From an uncultured Bacteroidota bacterium (GTDB lineage Bacteria; Bacteroidota; Bacteroidia; Flavobacteriales; Flavobacteriaceae), in contig CACCYT010000003.1 of assembly GCA_902550325.1 (NCBI GenBank), forward strand, positions 1-64,000: a stretch of DNA of 64,000 nucleotides, given 5' to 3'. The notes beneath the pieces were generated by a model that was given only the letters and a program-made list of their open reading frames with translations, searched no databases and was not told the DNA's origin. Positions 26,083-34,618 of this stretch are shown here, piece by piece. Within the stretch, counting starts at the first letter, position 1. Each line of letters opens with the position of its first letter. Both the position numbers and the translations under genes were made by a program.

Positions 26083-26809
26083 AATTATAATTTTTGAGAA
26101 ATTTTAACAAAGATTCACTTATTCCCTCATAAGTCTGCATTTTTGATGTTAGTTCTGGTCTAAAACCATTTTTTTCAATTGCAGCTGAGGTTGTTCTCCC
26201 AATGCTGATTATGTGAAAATCTTTTGGATTGTATAAACAACTGAATGCTTCAAAAGCTGATGGGCTCGAAAAAACTACATAAGGTTTATTTTTTTGTGAA
26301 AGCATTTTAATTTCTTTGGATTCTTTTTTTGTTTTTATTGTCTGATAGAAAACTTCTTTTTTTACCGTACTAAATTTCGAAAGGGAATTATAAAACATAG
26401 GATTGGATAGGGTTCCTTGTACTAATAACGATTTTTTTGATTCTAACACTTTATTGATTTTAAGCTCCTTCGACATTTCCATTGAATAGTTTTTACCACA
26501 AATGTAGGCAGGTTTATACCCCATTTTTATTAACTTATTGGCAGTTTTTTTTCCAATACACACAAAATATTTATTTGACAAATCATATTTTTTTGTATTC
26601 TCATTTTCAAAAAAATACCTTACGCCATTCTTTGATACAAATATTATGCAATCAATTAAATCAAGATTAATTTTAATTTCATTGATTACTGATTTGGTTT
26701 TAATCATTGGAAAATGAAATGTATTTAATCCACTGTCTTTTAGCTTTTGAAATCCAGGTTCGAAATACTCATTTGTCAATATTATATTTATATTACTTTC
26801 TGATTTCAC
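26069..26809 (-). CDS. hemD: Uroporphyrinogen-III synthase
   Basis: Closes hydroxymethylbilane with inversion of ring D to uroporphyrinogen III. The family is poorly conserved; identification rests on the two-lobed pattern (IDCIIFVSKNGVRYFFEN, FVCIGKKTANKLIKMGY, YVVFSSPSAFEAFS, IISIGRTTSAAIEKNGF), length 246, and position between hemC and hemB. It overlaps hemC by 17 bp. Confidence 0.92.
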   Translation of the reverse strand: MKSESNINIILTNEYFEPGFQKLKDSGLNTFHFPMIKTKSVINEIKINLDLIDCIIFVSKNGVRYFFENENTKKYDLSNKYFVCIGKKTANKLIKMGYKPAYICGKNYSMEMSKELKINKVLESKKSLLVQGTLSNPMFYNSLSKFSTVKKEVFYQTIKTKKESKEIKMLSQKNKPYVVFSSPSAFEAFSCLYNPKDFHIISIGRTTSAAIEKNGFRPELTSKMQTYEGISESLLKFLKNYNYEIS

Positions 26810-27725
26810 TATCGATCTTATTAATTATTTGAACTACATCTTTTTTAATGAACTTCTCTGAAAGTTCTTGGCTTAAATTATCAGTAAAATTTTTGGTTGA
26901 TACTATGTCTTTAATACAATCTTTCCCGTCAAGTGATAAAATAATTCCTTTCAAATAAAGTGTATCCCCATCAAAGTATGAGTATGCTCCAATTGGATAA
27001 TTACAGCCACCCCCCATAGTTTTCATAAAGTTTCTTTCATGATTTACACATAGCATGGTTTTACTATGATTTATTTTTTTTACAATCTCTTTAATTCTAT
27101 TATTATTTTTTGAGTGTTCTACAGCTATTGCACCTTGGCCAGGAGCATTTAAAAATTTCTTGTGATTAAAATACTCCGTAATGTGATGGTCTAGATTCAG
27201 TCTTTCAATTCCAGCAGCAGCCATAACCAAAGCATCAAATTCTCCCTTTAACATTTTATTTATTCGAGTGTCTACGTTTCCCCTAATATCCTTAACTGTA
27301 AGTTTAGGGTTGATTTTTAAAAGTTGAGCTTTTCTGCGAAGTGAGGTAGTGCCAATAACCCCATCTTTGCCAAATGAGTCTAGTTTTTTTTTGCTTTTAC
27401 TTATGAAAACATCTTGAGGGTTACCTCTTTCTAAAATTGCAGAGATTTTTAAACGATCATCATTTTCAACTGGTAAATCCTTTAAGCTATGTACTGCAAT
27501 ATCAATTTTTTCTTCGATGATTAGTTGTTGAATTTCTTTTACAAAAAATCCTTTATCTAAATTTCTGTCTAGAGTTTGATTTAGTAAAATATCTCCTTTT
27601 GTTTTTACTTCCTTTATTTCAAACTCTATATTTCTAAAGTTTTTTTTTAACTCAAAAATAACTTTGTTTGTCTGAAAAAGAGCAAGTTTACTTGTTCTGG
27701 TACCTACAATAACTTTATTTTTCAT
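26793..27725 (-). CDS. hemC: Hydroxymethylbilane synthase (porphobilinogen deaminase)
   Basis: Polymerises four porphobilinogens to hydroxymethylbilane. The dipyrromethane cofactor attaches to Cys241 in GGGCNYPIGAY. VGTRTSKLALFQTN, AVHSLKDLP and the DIRGNVDTRINK arginine block that binds substrate carboxylates are intact. 310 residues. It overlaps hemA by 11 bp. Confidence 0.97.
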   Translation of the reverse strand: MKNKVIVGTRTSKLALFQTNKVIFELKKNFRNIEFEIKEVKTKGDILLNQTLDRNLDKGFFVKEIQQLIIEEKIDIAVHSLKDLPVENDDRLKISAILERGNPQDVFISKSKKKLDSFGKDGVIGTTSLRRKAQLLKINPKLTVKDIRGNVDTRINKMLKGEFDALVMAAAGIERLNLDHHITEYFNHKKFLNAPGQGAIAVEHSKNNNRIKEIVKKINHSKTMLCVNHERNFMKTMGGGCNYPIGAYSYFDGDTLYLKGIILSLDGKDCIKDIVSTKNFTDNLSQELSEKFIKKDVVQIINKIDSEIRK

Positions 27726-28977
27726 CCAGAAAAATTTGATTAATTACCTCTAAAGCTTTCTCATCTTTTCCGTTATCACTAGCCTTTTTGATTTTTTTTA
27801 CCAAATTATCAGAGAATTTATCGTAGACTTTTGTGAGTTTAGAGCTTATGTCGGAACTAGTAGCATCTAATGATAGAGTTTTGAGGTTTGAAATAGTTTC
27901 ATTTATAATCAATTCCCTCACTTGTTTTTTTAAGGATAGTATTGATGGTCTCAAAGATCTAGAGTTTGTCCAGTCATCAAATTCTATTAAAAACTCTTCA
28001 ATGTAAAGCTCGGCTTTAATTACCTCTGCTTTTCTCTTTTTATAGTTCTCATTGACGGTGTCTTTTAAATTGTCGATGTTTATAATTTCAATATTTATTA
28101 TATCACTTAAATCATCAGATAAATTCCTTGGAACAGATAGATCTACCAACAAAAGTTTATTTTCTCTGTCTCTTATAATTGGTTTAAGATCTTTTTTTGT
28201 CAATAGTGGACTTTTGGAGCTTGTAGAAAAAATTACAACATCAGAGTTAAAAATTTCTTTCTTGTAATTATCAAACGGAATAGATTCGTAACCTAGTTCA
28301 GAGCAAAAAGAATCTAATTTGCTTTTGGTTCTGTTTGTAATTTTAATTTTACTGATCCCTTTTTGATGAAGGTGTCTGATTGAAAGCTTTGACGTTTCGC
28401 CAAGCCCTACACATAGAAATTTTGAATTTTTAAGGTCGTATTTATTAGTTATTTGTTCAACTGCAGCATAACTAACCGAAACAGCACCTCTTCCAATTTC
28501 AGTATTGGTTCTAATATATTTACCAGTTTCAAGAGATTTTTGGATCATTCTTCCTAAAATTGGACCAAGCATTTTGTGTTTTTTTGAAAAATAATAAGCA
28601 TCTTTTAATTGTTCAACGATTTGGAATTCACCGATTATCATGGATTCAAGCCCTGAAACTAGTCTGAACAAATGATTAGCAACTTTATAAGATCCAGTTA
28701 AATTATTAAGGTGAGGGGATAAGCTATCTTTGTATTTTTTAAATACAACCAATTCTTTAACGATTGAATGAAGAAATTTATTTTCTTGTCCTGTATGGTT
28801 TTCAAATTCAAAATAAATTTCCGTTCTATTACAAGTAGATATGATCATAAGGCCCTCAATACCAAGGACTTTCTTTAGGTAATTATGAAAAACCAATTTC
28901 TCAGAGTTGTCAAAGAAAAAGCGTTCTCTTATATTGAGGGGAGCTATTTTGTAATTGATGCTTATTAAACCGACCAA
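27715..28977 (-). CDS. hemA: Glutamyl-tRNA reductase, first gene of the haem operon
   Basis: Reduces glutamyl-tRNA(Glu) to glutamate-1-semialdehyde with NADPH; usually the rate-limiting, regulated step. Catalytic Cys49 is in ISTCNRTEIYFEF, followed by GLESMIIGEFQIVEQLKDAY, the NADPH domain (CVGLGETSKLSIRHL) and a C-terminal dimerisation helix. 420 residues, full length. The start is TTG at 28977; no ATG is available in frame just upstream. It has the longest upstream gap of the operon, 287 bp, which carries two palindromic operator-like sites at 29067 and 29142. Confidence 0.95.
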   Translation of the reverse strand: MVGLISINYKIAPLNIRERFFFDNSEKLVFHNYLKKVLGIEGLMIISTCNRTEIYFEFENHTGQENKFLHSIVKELVVFKKYKDSLSPHLNNLTGSYKVANHLFRLVSGLESMIIGEFQIVEQLKDAYYFSKKHKMLGPILGRMIQKSLETGKYIRTNTEIGRGAVSVSYAAVEQITNKYDLKNSKFLCVGLGETSKLSIRHLHQKGISKIKITNRTKSKLDSFCSELGYESIPFDNYKKEIFNSDVVIFSTSSKSPLLTKKDLKPIIRDRENKLLLVDLSVPRNLSDDLSDIINIEIINIDNLKDTVNENYKKRKAEVIKAELYIEEFLIEFDDWTNSRSLRPSILSLKKQVRELIINETISNLKTLSLDATSSDISSKLTKVYDKFSDNLVKKIKKASDNGKDEKALEVINQIFLDEK

Positions 28978-29066
28978 CTCTAAATTTTACATGGCAAATT
29001 TCTTCACTGTCAACTGTTAAAAATAACGCAAGAGGTTCTAAAAATATAGGTATGTGCTTTATTAAC

Positions 29067-29089
29067 TAATATATAATCATTCTAAATAA
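29067..29089. promoter_or_regulatory. Operator-like site 2 upstream of hemA
   Basis: Reads on the hemA strand as TTATTTAGA-ATGAT followed by a degenerate right arm. It matches the hemA-proximal partner at 29142 at 19 of 23 positions and has the same left arm as the palindrome at the TonB receptor promoter. Weakest of the three sites. Confidence 0.45.
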
Positions 29090-29141
29090 GAAAAACATGA
29101 ATTTTTCTTTTTTTTTAAATTATAAAAAATACTTTTGAGCT

Positions 29142-29164
29142 TTATTTATAATAGTTCTAAATAA
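29142..29164. promoter_or_regulatory. Operator-like palindrome 1 upstream of hemA
   Basis: Arms TTATTTATA (29142-29150) and TCTAAATAA (29156-29164) around a 5-bp centre; matches the perfect palindrome at 31922 at 18 of 23 positions. It is about 165 bp upstream of the hemA start. Probably bound by a Fur- or DtxR-type metal sensor; the protein is not in the window. Confidence 0.55.
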
Positions 29165-29204
29165 TAAATATCGAATTATTATAATTTTATTCTAGCTCAC
29201 AACG

Positions 29205-29243
29205 AAGAAACTCAAAAAATATATATTTTTTTTGGGTTTCTTT
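29205..29243 (-). terminator. Possible AT-rich terminator after the DCC gene
   Basis: Long stem between AAGAAACTCAAAAAA and its near-complement TTTTTTTGGGTTTCTT, one wobble pair, starting 22 bp after the stop of the gene at 29265. The U tract is inside the stem rather than after it, so it is not a classical terminator. It would separate the receptor operon from hemA. Confidence 0.4.
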
Positions 29244-29264
29244 AATTTATGTTAACAACAAAAT

Positions 29265-29639
29265 TTAAATATCATTATTACTAATCATGCATTGATCATA
29301 CTTCCCAAATATTTTATATCTAGTCTTAGCAACTAGATCGTAAAAAAAGTTTGTAAAAAATAACGGTAGGAGTTTTATTAGTATTTGTATCCAAAATAGT
29401 TTATTTATTTTTTTTAAAATATACAATATCGCCAAGCTTTTTTGATAAACATTTCCAAAAGAATCTACCACTGCTACGGAATCAACATTATATATATTTT
29501 GAAAGTTTTTTTTGATATATTCACTTTCTAAACTGGCTATCTCAAAGATTTTATTTTTATCTTTTTTTATAAGCCATTTTGTGATAGAATTACATAATAC
29601 ACATTTACCGTCAACAATTATAATCTCTTTTTTGCTCAT
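29265..29639 (-). CDS. DCC-family thiol-disulfide oxidoreductase-like protein (DUF393)
   Basis: Small protein of the DCC/YuxK family (DUF393), 124 residues. The motif DGKCVLCNS with Cys13 and Cys16 near the start, and VDSFGNVYQKSLAILYIL in the middle, match the family. A thioredoxin-like redox role has been proposed; none is proved. It follows the TonB receptor by 42 bp on the same strand and may be cotranscribed with it. Confidence 0.85.
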   Translation of the reverse strand: MSKKEIIIVDGKCVLCNSITKWLIKKDKNKIFEIASLESEYIKKNFQNIYNVDSVAVVDSFGNVYQKSLAILYILKKINKLFWIQILIKLLPLFFTNFFYDLVAKTRYKIFGKYDQCMISNNDI

Positions 29640-29681
29640 TATCTAAATGATAGAGACAAAATTAAAGTTTTTAGCTATTTT

Positions 29682-31868
29682 TTAAAATTTATATTCAATC
29701 CCTGTATAAACTCCAAATGGATGACCAGGTCTTAAACCTGCTGGAGCTTTTGAAACTGCATATTTTTTATCTAAAAGATTAAGAATTTTTGATTTTAAGA
29801 ATATGTCTTTTTTGATTCTATATTTCATAGATAAATCCAATATTAAATATGAGCTTATTTCTTCTGTTCCATTTGCCAGTGTGGAAAATTTTCCATTGTA
29901 ACTTGCGTTTAAGTTAATATCAAGTTTAGAAATCCTGTAACTTAAACTAGAGCTGAACTGATGTTTAGGAATGTAAGGTATTTGATCACCATTATTGACC
30001 TCACCCCAAATATCTTGTGTACTGCCAAAGCTTGTTAAAAATTTTGCATCTGTTAGAGTGTATGAAAAGGAAATCGGAATATATTTTGAAATCGAGGTAT
30101 TTAACAGTACTTCAAAACCATTAACTAAAGCTTTACCAGCATTGAAGGGATCCATTTCACCAAATCCACCGGTTGCTGCTAAGTCATTGCCTAACAAATT
30201 GCTATAATCATTTCTATAAGCTATAATCTCACCATTTAATTTTTTTGTAGAAAACCTTATTCCCAATTCAGAATTAACACTTTCCTCTGCTTTTTGGCCA
30301 TCAGAGCTACCTGGTGGCGAATAGCCTTTATGAATTCCACCAAAAACAGATAAATTATTGCTAAATGTGTAGTTGAAACCTACACCTGGAATAAGTACTG
30401 AAACCTTATTTTCTCGTGTTGAAAGATTTTCAATGTTTCTAAGAGGATTTGATTTACCAAAGTCATCTCTTCCCAGCTTGATTGACTCATATCTTAAGCC
30501 AGGGGATATGGTTAAGCCTTTAAATTTATACTTATACATGATATAAGATGCAAATGAATTAGCAAAACTAATTCTATTACCTTGAGATCCCTTTTCGCCA
30601 TAACTTTCTAGTGCCATAAATCCATTATTAATGTTGTAAATATCTTCCCACTGAAACCTGTCTTCCTCATCATAGTGAATTCTTATGCCTAATTCTAAAT
30701 CATTAAATGACTCATTTTTACCATACCAGTGATAATCAATTTTTGTTTGAATTCCTCTAGAAATATATTCTCTGTTGTTTGCTTTAACCTTCAGTGCATT
30801 TTCATAATCTAGTTCACCACTTAAAATTTTTAGATGTTCTGAAAATTGGGAAGGATTTGAAACAACTTTGGAAATTTTTTGTGAATTGTTGTCATGTACT
30901 ACATCATCAAGTTTGTACCAATTTCTTTTAAACCTATTTTCATAGAAATTAGAAGTAATTTTGATTTTTTCATTAACAAAAAGTTCGTGCGTGAGAACAT
31001 ACTGTTTGTGTTCTGCACTCATTTTATCTTTTTCCGAACCAGGATAACGTAAATAAGGATTTTTTTGAAAGTCAGTTTCAGTTAATCCCAAATATGTTTC
31101 ATTTGATATTTCATCATATGTATGGAATTTAAGCTCGAAGCTTTGATCTATATTAGGGGTTTTGGGAACAAATTTAATTTTAGATGTTATTTCATTAATA
31201 TCGAAACCTGTGTTCAAATCATCATTCAGGCTTTTAAATCCATCTGAATTATAATTTAAAATTTCAAACATATATCCAAATTTTTCTGAGCTATTTCCAA
31301 TGTTTGCATGTGTTTGACCTGTCTTGAAGCTTCCAAAACTTGTGCTAATCTTACCTCGAAATTTTTCTGGTATTTCAGTAGAAACAAAATTGATTGCACC
31401 ACCTGTTGTGTAAGGTCCGTATTGTATTTGGCTACTCCCTTTTAATACTTCGATAGCTTGCATTCTGGCAACTGATGGAAAATAATATGCTGATGATGCA
31501 CTATATGGTGCTGGCGATATTAATATACCATCTTCCATAATAGCTATTTTTGAGCTCCTTTCCGGGGAGGTTCCTCTAATGCTGATATTAGGTCGAAGAC
31601 CAAAACCATCCTCTTCATAAAAGTTAATACCAGAAATTTTACTTAAGGCTCTGTTAATATCTGTATAGTCGAATTGAGCAAGTTCTTCTGTTGAGAGATA
31701 ATATGCTGCTCCAGTACGATTCTTGGCAACAAATTTATTACCTAAAATAGTATTTCCTTTGATTATAACTTCATCAAGTGGAATAATTGAGTCGTTAATT
31801 TGTTTTGGTTCTTGAGAATTTAAATTTAGGCAGATTATAAGGGCTAGGGTGTAAATGTAGTGTTTCAT
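29682..31868 (-). CDS. TonB-dependent receptor, FecA-like iron-siderophore type
   Basis: Outer-membrane active transporter, 728 residues. Signal peptide MKHYIYTLALIICLNLNSQ; plug domain with TonB-box region (PLDEVIIKG), ALSKISGINFYEEDGFGLRPNISIRGTSPERSSKIAIMEDG, and IEVLKGSSQIQYGPYTTGGAINFVS; then a 22-strand barrel ending in GVYTGIEYKF with terminal Phe. The PYTTGG and PAP(Y) features are typical of ferric-citrate/FecA-like receptors. Iron as cargo is supported by the divergent FbpABC genes and the operator at its promoter. No carboxypeptidase-like N-terminal domain as in SusC. Confidence 0.93.
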   Translation of the reverse strand: MKHYIYTLALIICLNLNSQEPKQINDSIIPLDEVIIKGNTILGNKFVAKNRTGAAYYLSTEELAQFDYTDINRALSKISGINFYEEDGFGLRPNISIRGTSPERSSKIAIMEDGILISPAPYSASSAYYFPSVARMQAIEVLKGSSQIQYGPYTTGGAINFVSTEIPEKFRGKISTSFGSFKTGQTHANIGNSSEKFGYMFEILNYNSDGFKSLNDDLNTGFDINEITSKIKFVPKTPNIDQSFELKFHTYDEISNETYLGLTETDFQKNPYLRYPGSEKDKMSAEHKQYVLTHELFVNEKIKITSNFYENRFKRNWYKLDDVVHDNNSQKISKVVSNPSQFSEHLKILSGELDYENALKVKANNREYISRGIQTKIDYHWYGKNESFNDLELGIRIHYDEEDRFQWEDIYNINNGFMALESYGEKGSQGNRISFANSFASYIMYKYKFKGLTISPGLRYESIKLGRDDFGKSNPLRNIENLSTRENKVSVLIPGVGFNYTFSNNLSVFGGIHKGYSPPGSSDGQKAEESVNSELGIRFSTKKLNGEIIAYRNDYSNLLGNDLAATGGFGEMDPFNAGKALVNGFEVLLNTSISKYIPISFSYTLTDAKFLTSFGSTQDIWGEVNNGDQIPYIPKHQFSSSLSYRISKLDINLNASYNGKFSTLANGTEEISSYLILDLSMKYRIKKDIFLKSKILNLLDKKYAVSKAPAGLRPGHPFGVYTGIEYKF

Positions 31869-31908
31869 AATTTATGTATTAATTTTCTAGCTCTACATTA
31901 ATTTGATG

Positions 31909-31916
31909 CAAACATA
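31909..31916 (-). promoter_or_regulatory. -7 promoter element for the TonB receptor
   Basis: Minus-strand TATGTTTG is a perfect TAnnTTTG box about 40 bp before the receptor start. The 23-bp palindrome begins 6 bp upstream and covers the place where the -33 element would lie, so a bound protein would block this promoter. Confidence 0.65.
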
Positions 31917-31921
31917 ATAAA

Positions 31922-31944
31922 TTATTTAGATTTAGTCTAAATAA
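31922..31944. promoter_or_regulatory. Perfect 9-5-9 palindromic operator between receptor and iron ABC genes
   Basis: Arms TTATTTAGA (31922-31930) and TCTAAATAA (31936-31944) are perfect inverted repeats around TTTAG. It lies in the divergent region between the TonB receptor (start 31868) and the ferric-iron binding protein (start 31997). The TTAG...CTAA half-sites resemble DtxR/IdeR-type operators more than the classical Fur box. Related sites occur upstream of hemA. Confidence 0.75.
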
Positions 31945-31996
31945 AAATAATTTTTTCTTTTTAACTCATTTTTTTAATTTCGTGCCAAACTTTTTT

Positions 31997-33019
31997 ATGA
32001 AAAAAATAACCTACCTAATATTTATAGCGATCTTTTTTTCTTGCGAATCTAGCAGGGAGGTTGAAGAGGTTAACCTTTACAGTCAAAGACACTATGCTGT
32101 TGATGAGTTACAATATGAAAACTTTACAAAATTGACAGGAATAAAGGTTAATGTAACAAAAGCAAACGCTGATGAGTTAATACAAAGGCTTAAAAACGAG
32201 GGTGATAAAACTGAAGCTGACCTTTTTATAACTGTAGATGTAGGAAAGTTATGGCAAGCAGGAGATATGGGATTATTACAAAAAATCAATAACGATATAA
32301 TAAATCCAAATATTAATCAATCATTACTTGATAAAAATAACTATTGGGTTCCAGTAACATACAGATCAAGGATTTTGGTGTATAGCAATGAAAGAGTCGA
32401 CAAATCCGAGTTATCCTCTTACGAAGATTTGGCAAATGATAAGTGGAAAGATAGAATCTTAGTAAGATCATCATCGAACTCATATAATCAGGCATTAATG
32501 TCTTCATTAGTGGCAAATCTTGGTATTGAAGAAACACAGAAATGGTCTGCGGCAATTGTTAAAAATTTTGCAAGAAATCCGAAAGGAAATGACAGGGATC
32601 AGGTAAAAGCTATAGCCGCTGGTCAAGGCGATGTTGCTATTGTAAACTCGTATTACATAGGTCTTTTACTATCATCTCAAAATGAAGAAGAGTTAAATGC
32701 TGGAAAATCCGTATCTGTTTTTTTTCCCAATCAAGGAGAGAATCAAAGAGGAGCTCACATTAATGTTTCCGGAATTGCATTAACAAAAAATTCAAAAAAC
32801 AAAGAAAACGCAATCAAACTGATTAAATATTTACAAACTGACGAAGCTCAAAAAACATATGTTAATAACACATATGAATATTCAGTTAATCCATCAATAA
32901 GTCCTAATGAGATAGTTCGGGGCTGGGGAGATTTTAAAATGGATGATTTAGACCTAAATCTGTTGGGCTCAAAAAGAGATGAGGCAATTCGTATATTTGA
33001 TAAGTCCGGCTGGAAATAA
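31997..33019 (+). CDS. Ferric-iron ABC transporter binding lipoprotein (FbpA/FutA-like)
   Basis: Captures Fe3+ in the periplasm and hands it to the permease. Start ATG 31997 gives MKKITYLIFIAIFFSCESS with lipobox FFSC, so it is probably membrane-anchored; the GTG at 31982 is less likely. NLYSQRHYAVDELQYENFTKLTGIKV is the characteristic FutA N-terminus, and the later NSYYIGLLL contains the paired Tyr that ligate iron in the family. It is 340 residues. It opens a three-gene operon with permease and ATPase and is divergent from the receptor. Confidence 0.93.
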   Translation: MKKITYLIFIAIFFSCESSREVEEVNLYSQRHYAVDELQYENFTKLTGIKVNVTKANADELIQRLKNEGDKTEADLFITVDVGKLWQAGDMGLLQKINNDIINPNINQSLLDKNNYWVPVTYRSRILVYSNERVDKSELSSYEDLANDKWKDRILVRSSSNSYNQALMSSLVANLGIEETQKWSAAIVKNFARNPKGNDRDQVKAIAAGQGDVAIVNSYYIGLLLSSQNEEELNAGKSVSVFFPNQGENQRGAHINVSGIALTKNSKNKENAIKLIKYLQTDEAQKTYVNNTYEYSVNPSISPNEIVRGWGDFKMDDLDLNLLGSKRDEAIRIFDKSGWK

Positions 33020-33031
33020 ATTATATTCAAA

Positions 33032-34618
33032 TTGAGTTCAAAAAAGAAATTAGTTGTTTTATTACTGATTACTTTAATCCTAACCATTCCAATTATTGTA
33101 CTCATTTTCAGTACTATTGGAACCAACTTAAGTAATTTTAATTATCTGTGGGATTATTTATTAGTTGATTACTCAATAAATACAATTAAGCTTGTATTTA
33201 TGACCATATTTTTTTCTTTGCTTTTTGGGGTTCTTCCTGCATGGTTTGTTAGTACCACTAATTTTAAATTAAAAAAAATATATGATCTTTTACTTTACTT
33301 GCCACTTGCAATACCAACATACATTATGGCTTTTACCTACAGTGATATAGTGAGTTACACAGGTCCAATTCAGAGTTTTTTTAGAAATTATACTCCAAAG
33401 TTTGCTGAAATCATTAATGTGGATTATCTCCAGATTGAATTTCTTTCAATTCTTTTGTCCTTATCCCTGTATCCTTATGTTTATACAACATGTAGAATTG
33501 CATTTTCTAGAATCGGAACATCATACATAAACTTGTCTAAAACATTAGGTTTATCTGAGTTTTCAACATTTTTTAAAATTGCAATACCAATTTCAAGAGC
33601 AGCAATTTTTTCAGGTCTTTTTTTGATTGTTATGGAAGTTTTGAACGAATATGGGGCTGTAAACTATTTTGGAGTAAATACCTATACAAGTGGGATATTT
33701 CGTGCCTGGGGTCCTATGGTTGATATACAGACAGCATCATTACTTGCCGTTTTTTTATTTATCGTTGTAGCACTGTTTTTTATTTTGGAGAGATATGTTA
33801 ATAGTAAATACAAATTTAATTATGCCATAAACACTAGTGTTAGATCTTACTTCCCAAACTCCAAAATCAAATATGTAATCATAAATTTAGTTTGTTTAGT
33901 ACCGATAATTCTGGGTTTTACAATTCCAATTATTCACATGCTAAAAAACATTCTAAAAAAATCCCTAAATCATGATTTTTTCGACGTTTTGAGTTTAACT
34001 GGAAATACAATTTTTGTTTCAATCATTGCAAGTATTTTTATTATTATTTTTTCAATATTAATCCAGTTTATTAATAGAATTTCTAAATCGAGATTGAATA
34101 AAATTTTGGGTGATGTTGTTTCGCTTAGCTATGCTATGCCTGGGGCGGTTATTGGTATTGCACTTATTCTTCTTTTTACAATTGTTGGTAAATTTTTTGA
34201 AACCTTATTTATTGGCTCATTTTTAGTTTTGATTTATGCCTATGTAGTTCGATATATGGCTGTAGGTATTTCACCCATAAAATCAAGTTTTGAAAAACAA
34301 CCTGAATCCATCGATCAAACAGCACAAAGTCTAGGGCTAAAAACGGCTAATCTTCTAAACAAAATTTATATTCCAATTAATCGCTCAGCAATTATAATTG
34401 CTTTTTTATTGTGTTTTGTAGATATAATGAAAGATTTACCATTGACACTCATACTACGTCCATTTAATTTTGATACACTCGCAACTCAAACATATGAATA
34501 TGCAATCGAAGAAATGTTAGCTAGATCTTCTTTATATTCTTTTGCTATTGTATTTTTAGGGACGTTTATGTTAATAATTTTAAAAAATACACTAAATAAA
34601 GAGATCGATGTTTCTTAA
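33032..34618 (+). CDS. Ferric-iron ABC transporter permease, two fused domains (FbpB-like)
   Basis: Inner-membrane permease of 528 residues with two copies of the binding-protein-dependent transport domain, about 60-250 and 320-520, each with an EAA-type loop (SKTLGLSEFSTFFKIAIPISRAAIFSG; AQSLGLKTANLLNKIYIPINRSAII). This duplicated organisation is standard for ferric-iron importers. Start is TTG at 33032, 12 bp after the binding-protein stop. It overlaps the ATPase gene by 11 bp. Confidence 0.92.
   Translation: MSSKKKLVVLLLITLILTIPIIVLIFSTIGTNLSNFNYLWDYLLVDYSINTIKLVFMTIFFSLLFGVLPAWFVSTTNFKLKKIYDLLLYLPLAIPTYIMAFTYSDIVSYTGPIQSFFRNYTPKFAEIINVDYLQIEFLSILLSLSLYPYVYTTCRIAFSRIGTSYINLSKTLGLSEFSTFFKIAIPISRAAIFSGLFLIVMEVLNEYGAVNYFGVNTYTSGIFRAWGPMVDIQTASLLAVFLFIVVALFFILERYVNSKYKFNYAINTSVRSYFPNSKIKYVIINLVCLVPIILGFTIPIIHMLKNILKKSLNHDFFDVLSLTGNTIFVSIIASIFIIIFSILIQFINRISKSRLNKILGDVVSLSYAMPGAVIGIALILLFTIVGKFFETLFIGSFLVLIYAYVVRYMAVGISPIKSSFEKQPESIDQTAQSLGLKTANLLNKIYIPINRSAIIIAFLLCFVDIMKDLPLTLILRPFNFDTLATQTYEYAIEEMLARSSLYSFAIVFLGTFMLIILKNTLNKEIDVS

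Noticed and set aside
28978..29264. Possible riboswitch upstream of hemA
   Set aside because: Only palindromes and AT-rich tracts were seen; no known haem or other aptamer pattern was recognised.
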